Made by a program: the position numbers and the translations under genes. A DNA stretch of 64,000 bases. Source: an uncultured Hyphomonas sp. (GTDB lineage: Bacteria > Pseudomonadota > Alphaproteobacteria > Caulobacterales > Hyphomonadaceae). The stretch's first letter is position 1. Every line of letters starts with the position of its first letter. The stretch is taken from contig NZ_OY781472.1 of the NCBI RefSeq assembly GCF_963677035.1, positions 186,001-250,000 on the forward strand, given 5' to 3'. This document shows, piece after piece, positions 60,676-64,000 of this stretch. The notes beneath the pieces were generated by a model, which was given only the letters and a program-made list of their open reading frames with translations, was not told where the DNA came from and ran no database searches.

Positions 60676-60680
60676 CCGTT

Positions 60681-61358
60681 TCAGCCCCCGATATTGAGCA
60701 CGGCCCACACCGCCGCGAGGGCAATGGCCACAGAGATGGCAAGGCGGCCCCAGGACAGCTTGCTGTCAGACAGGGTTTCCCCGGCGGCGAAGTCTGCACT
60801 GTCGCGGCGGCCTGTGACCATCGGGCGGACGAGGTTGTCCTTGAAGAAGACGAGATAGGTCACGATCGCCGCAATGTGCAGGCCAATCAGCGCCAGCAGG
60901 ATGTTGAAGCTGATCTCGTGGATCTCAGCCGCCTGTCGCCCGGCATCAAATGAAACGAACCTCGACAACGGGCCGGATTCCAGCCCGTCCACATCCACCG
61001 CGAACAGGCCGGTGCCCACCTGCACGCACAGCGCCACCAGAATGGCGATCACGCTGAGCGTACCGGCAGGATTGTGCCCGAAGCTCGGCTTGTGGGCGCC
61101 ACTGAACAGGCCCTTGAAATAGCCAAGCACTGCCGACGGGCTGATGCGCCAGCTGCTGAACCGGGCCGTCCGGGAACCGATCAGGCCCCAGACGAAGCGG
61201 AAGGTGAGCAGGCCGACAAGGACCATGCCCATCCGCTTGTGCCAGTCCATCACGCCATTCTCAGCCGTCCACCACATGGCCGCAACGAGAAGCACGACCA
61301 GCCAATGGAACAGGCGCAGGGCCCCGTCCCAGACAAGGATACGCGAACTGCCGGACAT
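60681..61358 (-). CDS. Cytochrome b561-type membrane protein
   Basis: 225 residues, four or more membrane spans. RLFHWLVVLLVAAMWW and the later His in EIHEISFNILLALIGLHIAAIVTYL supply the paired heme His ligands, as in b-type cytochromes of the Ni/Fe-hydrogenase / COG3658 type. Encoded immediately after a cytochrome c' (6 bp gap) in one operon, and probably passes electrons from quinol to it. ATG 61358. Confidence 0.85.
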   Translation of the reverse strand: MSGSSRILVWDGALRLFHWLVVLLVAAMWWTAENGVMDWHKRMGMVLVGLLTFRFVWGLIGSRTARFSSWRISPSAVLGYFKGLFSGAHKPSFGHNPAGTLSVIAILVALCVQVGTGLFAVDVDGLESGPLSRFVSFDAGRQAAEIHEISFNILLALIGLHIAAIVTYLVFFKDNLVRPMVTGRRDSADFAAGETLSDSKLSWGRLAISVAIALAAVWAVLNIGG

Positions 61359-61364
61359 GACGGA

Positions 61365-61895
61365 TCAGTCGTCTGCGCGGAATTTTTCGTGGCAGGATTT
61401 GCAGGTGCCGCCGGTTGTGGCGAACGCCGGGCCAATCGCAGCCAGGTCACCGCTTTCGGCGGCGATTGCGAGACTGCCTGCCGCCATCTGGAAGTCGGAG
61501 ACCTTCTCGGTGAAGATATCCGGCTGTTGCCAGATTGCCGGCAGCGCATCGGTCTTCACGCCGGAGTCCGGCCCGGTGCCTGCCGGGAACCAGTCCTGCA
61601 TGTCTTTGGAATCGACCGGAATGCTGGCCGCTGCGGCCTGGATGGTGGCCATGTCCGGTTTGCTGGCCTTCAGCTGGTCGCTGATCGTCTTGAAGGCCTT
61701 GCCCATTTTCTTCAGCTGGCCCTGGCGCAGTTCAATCTGCTCTTTCGGGGTCATGCCATTGGGCAGCACGGTTTCCTTGGCAGCCGGGGCCGCCGCATCT
61801 GCCGCAGGCGCGCTGCTGTCGCTGCCGCCGCACGCGGCCAGCAGGGACACACCGGCAATCGCGGCGAGGGCAAAAGTGGTTTGACGAATCTTCAT
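61365..61895 (-). CDS. Cytochrome c' (c556-like) lipoprotein
   Basis: 176 residues from ATG 61895 (GGAG 6 nt upstream). Lipobox SLLAACGG. Heme attachment CXXCH as CKSCHEKFR at the C-terminus, the usual place for c-prime type four-helix cytochromes; QLKKMGKAFKTISDQLKA and WQQPDIFTEKVSDFQ form helices. Upstream frame to 62078 overlaps trhO's promoter region and has no start. Operon with the cytochrome b gene, which follows. Confidence 0.88.
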   Translation of the reverse strand: MKIRQTTFALAAIAGVSLLAACGGSDSSAPAADAAAPAAKETVLPNGMTPKEQIELRQGQLKKMGKAFKTISDQLKASKPDMATIQAAAASIPVDSKDMQDWFPAGTGPDSGVKTDALPAIWQQPDIFTEKVSDFQMAAGSLAIAAESGDLAAIGPAFATTGGTCKSCHEKFRADD

Positions 61896-62070
61896 GCAAG
61901 TCTCCATGGGCGTTACCTGAGAGAGGGTAAGCGAAGCCCCCCGGCGGTGCAATGGAAACCGGGCCAGCATGCGGCAAAGCGAACAAGTTGCCCATGGCCG
62001 GCCCAGGGATCGATTTGCCGCGTGCAGCTGAATGTTCAAATCCGCCCCGCAATCTGGCATAAGGCCCGCC

Positions 62071-63087
62071 ATGACCACACGTATTGCCGCCTTTTACCTG
62101 TTCTTCCCGTTCCCGACCTATGAGGCCGCGCGCGAACCGCTGCGCGACACGCTGGAGGCTGCCGGTGTCAAAGGCACCGTCCTGCTGGCCGCCGAAGGCG
62201 TGAACGGCACCATCGCCGCCAGCCCCGAAGGCATCGACACGGCGCTCGCCACGCTGCGCGCCCTGCCAGGCGCCGAGGCGCTGGAGGCGAAGTTCTCCGA
62301 AGCCGACGAAAACCCGTTCCTGCGCCTGAAAGTGCGCCTGAAGCAGGAAATCGTCACCATGGGCGTGCCGGGGACGGACCCCAATTCGCTGGTCGGCACC
62401 TATGTCACGCCGGAAGAGTGGAACACGCTGATCAGCGACCCGGACACGGTGCTGATCGATACGCGCAATGATTATGAATACGCCATCGGCACGTTCGAGG
62501 GCGCCATCGATCCGGAAACCAAATCCTTCCGCGAATTCCCGGACTGGTTCCGCGAATTCCGCGAGAAACTGGAAGCCGAAGGCCGCAAACCGAAGATCGC
62601 CATGTTCTGCACCGGCGGCATCCGCTGTGAGAAGGCGACCAGCTTCGTGAAGGCCGAAGGCATCGACGATGTGTTCCACCTGCAGGGCGGCATCCTGAAA
62701 TATCTGGAAGAGGTGCCGGAAGAAAACAGCCTGTGGCGCGGGGAATGTTTCGTGTTCGACGAGCGCGTCTCGGTGAAGCATGACCTGACCCCAGGCGACT
62801 ATGACATGTGCCACGCCTGCAAGCGGCCGATCACCGAGGAAGACAAACAGGGCAATGCCTATGTGCCCGGCGTCTCCTGCCCGCACTGTATCGATGAAAT
62901 GACGCCTGAGCAGAAGCGCCGCTTCGCCGAGCGCCAGAAGCAGATCAATCTCGCCCGCAAGCGCGGCGAAGCGCATATGGGCCCGGACGCGGCCGCCGTC
63001 GCTGCCCGCCGCCGCGAAGAGGCGCTGGAGGCGAAAGCGAAAGAAGCCCAGGAAGCAAAAGAGGCCGCAGGCACCGAAGATGCTTGA
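62071..63087 (+). CDS. trhO: tRNA uridine-34 hydroxylase (TrhO, rhodanese family)
   Basis: 338 residues. Oxygen-dependent hydroxylation of tRNA uridine 34 (ho5U) in wobble position modification. N-terminal domain ([19 protein letters not shown]) then a rhodanese domain with [19 protein letters not shown] and the active-site Cys in [16 protein letters not shown]-terminal cysteine cluster (CHACKRP, VSCPHC) and a charged coiled tail, both typical. Start ATG 62071 inside a longer open frame from 62032. It is followed directly by the GFA gene, overlapping by eight bases. Confidence 0.93.
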   Translation: MTTRIAAFYLFFPFPTYEAAREPLRDTLEAAGVKGTVLLAAEGVNGTIAASPEGIDTALATLRALPGAEALEAKFSEADENPFLRLKVRLKQEIVTMGVPGTDPNSLVGTYVTPEEWNTLISDPDTVLIDTRNDYEYAIGTFEGAIDPETKSFREFPDWFREFREKLEAEGRKPKIAMFCTGGIRCEKATSFVKAEGIDDVFHLQGGILKYLEEVPEENSLWRGECFVFDERVSVKHDLTPGDYDMCHACKRPITEEDKQGNAYVPGVSCPHCIDEMTPEQKRRFAERQKQINLARKRGEAHMGPDAAAVAARRREEALEAKAKEAQEAKEAAGTEDA

Positions 63088-63481
63088 GGGCAGCTGTCTG
63101 TGCGGCGCCGTGCGCTATGAGGTGGCGGCCGATCCCGGCCCGATCATTCACTGCCATTGCCAGACCTGCCGCAAGGCGCACGGAGCCGCATTTTCCTCCG
63201 TCATGCCGGTGGCGCGCGACGCGTTCCGCTGGACCGCGGGCGACGAAGCGCTGAACCGGTTTGAATCCAGCGAAGGCAAGTTCCGCCATTTCTGCTGCAA
63301 ATGCGGCTCGCACATCATGGCCGAGCGGGTGGACCAGCCCGTCGTGCTGTTGCGGCTCGGTTGTCTCGACACCGAAATCGAAGGCAATCCGCTGGGCCAT
63401 ATCTGGCGGTCTGACTGCGCCAGCTGGTACAGCCCCAAAGATGTGCTTCCGGAATATCCGGAAGGCTTCCCCGCGAAGTGA
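63080..63481 (+). CDS. GFA-family (glutathione-dependent formaldehyde-activating-like) protein
   Basis: 133 residues of the GFA / CENP-V zinc-binding type: [26 protein letters not shown] and [10 protein letters not shown] supply the usual cysteine cluster for zinc. The name comes from one member; most members' reactions are unknown. It overlaps the end of trhO (start inside its last codons) and is followed by a GST with a one-base overlap (TGATG). One operon of three. Confidence 0.92.
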   Translation: MLEGSCLCGAVRYEVAADPGPIIHCHCQTCRKAHGAAFSSVMPVARDAFRWTAGDEALNRFESSEGKFRHFCCKCGSHIMAERVDQPVVLLRLGCLDTEIEGNPLGHIWRSDCASWYSPKDVLPEYPEGFPAK

Positions 63482-64000
63482 TGCCGGACACGGCCGCCCC
63501 GATCCTCTACACGTTCCGCCGCTGTCCCTATGCCATGCGCGCACGGCTCGCCCTGTCTTCGGCGCGGCTGGATATTCGCGTGCGGGAAGTGGTGCTGCGC
63601 GACAAGCCGGCGGCGATGCTGGAGGCAAGCCCCAAGGGCACAGTCCCCGTGCTGGTGCTGCCGGATGGCCGCGTGATCGACGAGAGCCTCGACGTGATGC
63701 GCTGGGCCCTGGCGCAGGCTGACCCGGAAGGCTGGCTGAACGCGGATGCGGAAGAGACCGACGCGCTGATCAACCGGAATGACGGGCCGTTCAAACGCGC
63801 GCTCGACCGCTACAAATACCCGAACCGTTACGAGGATGAAGGCGCCGACCCGGCTGCAAACCGCGACGCGGGCCTCGCCATCCTGCGGGACCTGTCAGAA
63901 CGGATTGCGGCCCATGGCGGGCAGCTGTGCGGCGCCGCACCGACGCTGGCCGACATGGCGATCTTCCCCTTCGTGCGCCAGTTCGCCCATACGGACATGG
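63481..64000 (+). CDS. Glutathione S-transferase family protein, 3'-truncated
   Basis: The frame runs open from ATG 63481 to the end of the window (173 codons read). An N-terminal thioredoxin fold with TFRRCPYAMRARLAL (Cys-Pro-Tyr site), KGTVPVLVLPDGRVIDESLDVMRW (the cis-Pro and ESxxI glutathione site) and a helical C-terminal domain with APTLADMAIFPFVRQ. Omega-like or uncharacterised GST type. Coupled to the GFA gene by TGATG. Confidence 0.9.
   Translation, partial: MPDTAAPILYTFRRCPYAMRARLALSSARLDIRVREVVLRDKPAAMLEASPKGTVPVLVLPDGRVIDESLDVMRWALAQADPEGWLNADAEETDALINRNDGPFKRALDRYKYPNRYEDEGADPAANRDAGLAILRDLSERIAAHGGQLCGAAPTLADMAIFPFVRQFAHTDM

Overview
The window is about 64 kb of a GC-rich, gene-dense bacterial chromosome. 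It looks like an alphaproteobacterium of the Caulobacterales/Hyphomonadaceae type. Reasons for that inference are a PodJ-like polarity factor behind a perfect CtrA-type TTAA-N7-TTAA box, a CC0125/CC1285-type lipoprotein, split GcvPA/GcvPB, separate GlyQ and GlyS subunits, an RNase E with an acidic insert in its S1 domain, and a MerR (LiuR-like) regulator beside a beta-oxidation cluster. Almost everything is core metabolism or cell-envelope function. I see no rRNA, tRNA, CRISPR array, phage or insertion sequence.

Layout. 0-6 kb: 3' part of nadC, an SDR oxidoreductase, a SleB-type cell-wall hydrolase, and pyruvate phosphate dikinase. 6-14 kb (minus strand): CC0125-type lipoprotein, DUF2007, TrmN6-like methyltransferase, two tiny paralogous membrane proteins, glyQ, a DUF2314-like lipoprotein, a double CDGSH iron-sulfur protein, a caspase-WD40 fusion, and glyS. 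GlyQ and GlyS are two subunits of one enzyme but are separated here by three unrelated genes, and glyS carries an internal low-GC block. 14-26.6 kb: polyprenyl diphosphate synthase, CocE-type hydrolase, transglutaminase-like protein, acyl-CoA dehydrogenase, S9 peptidase, WecA/MraY-type transferase, ispE, a TPR protein and an AmiC-type amidase. 27-37.5 kb: RNase E, then a fatty-acid beta-oxidation regulon (two acyl-CoA dehydrogenases, a thioesterase, a thiolase, a FadJ-like protein and a MerR regulator) with matching palindromes in two promoters. 37.7-46 kb: PodJ-like factor, a pair of amidohydrolases (one lacking the metal-binding HxH), a small membrane protein and an acyltransferase-3 protein. 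46-50.7 kb: the complete glycine cleavage operon gcvT-gcvH-gcvPA-gcvPB behind a tandem glycine riboswitch. 50.8-55 kb: an exo/endonuclease-phosphatase family lipoprotein, two membrane proteins (one DUF697-like), and a palindrome-rich stretch with almost no genes. 55-64 kb: argS, a lipoprotein, ispH, a ribbon-helix-helix protein with a membrane segment, a diiron ferritin-like protein, a cytochrome c'/cytochrome b pair, trhO, a GFA-family protein and a truncated glutathione S-transferase.

How the genes fit together. Isoprenoid synthesis is represented three times (ispE, ispH and a polyprenyl synthase). Peptidoglycan and polarity are represented by SleB, AmiC and PodJ. The fatty-acid and glycine catabolic operons each carry visible control elements. 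The least explained parts are the tandem mini-proteins at 12.1-12.4 kb, the caspase-WD40/CDGSH/lipoprotein set between glyQ and glyS, the RHH-membrane protein divergent from a complete but unassigned diiron protein at 58.6-60.6 kb, and the mosaic glyS. All functional calls rest on reading motifs; no database search was run.
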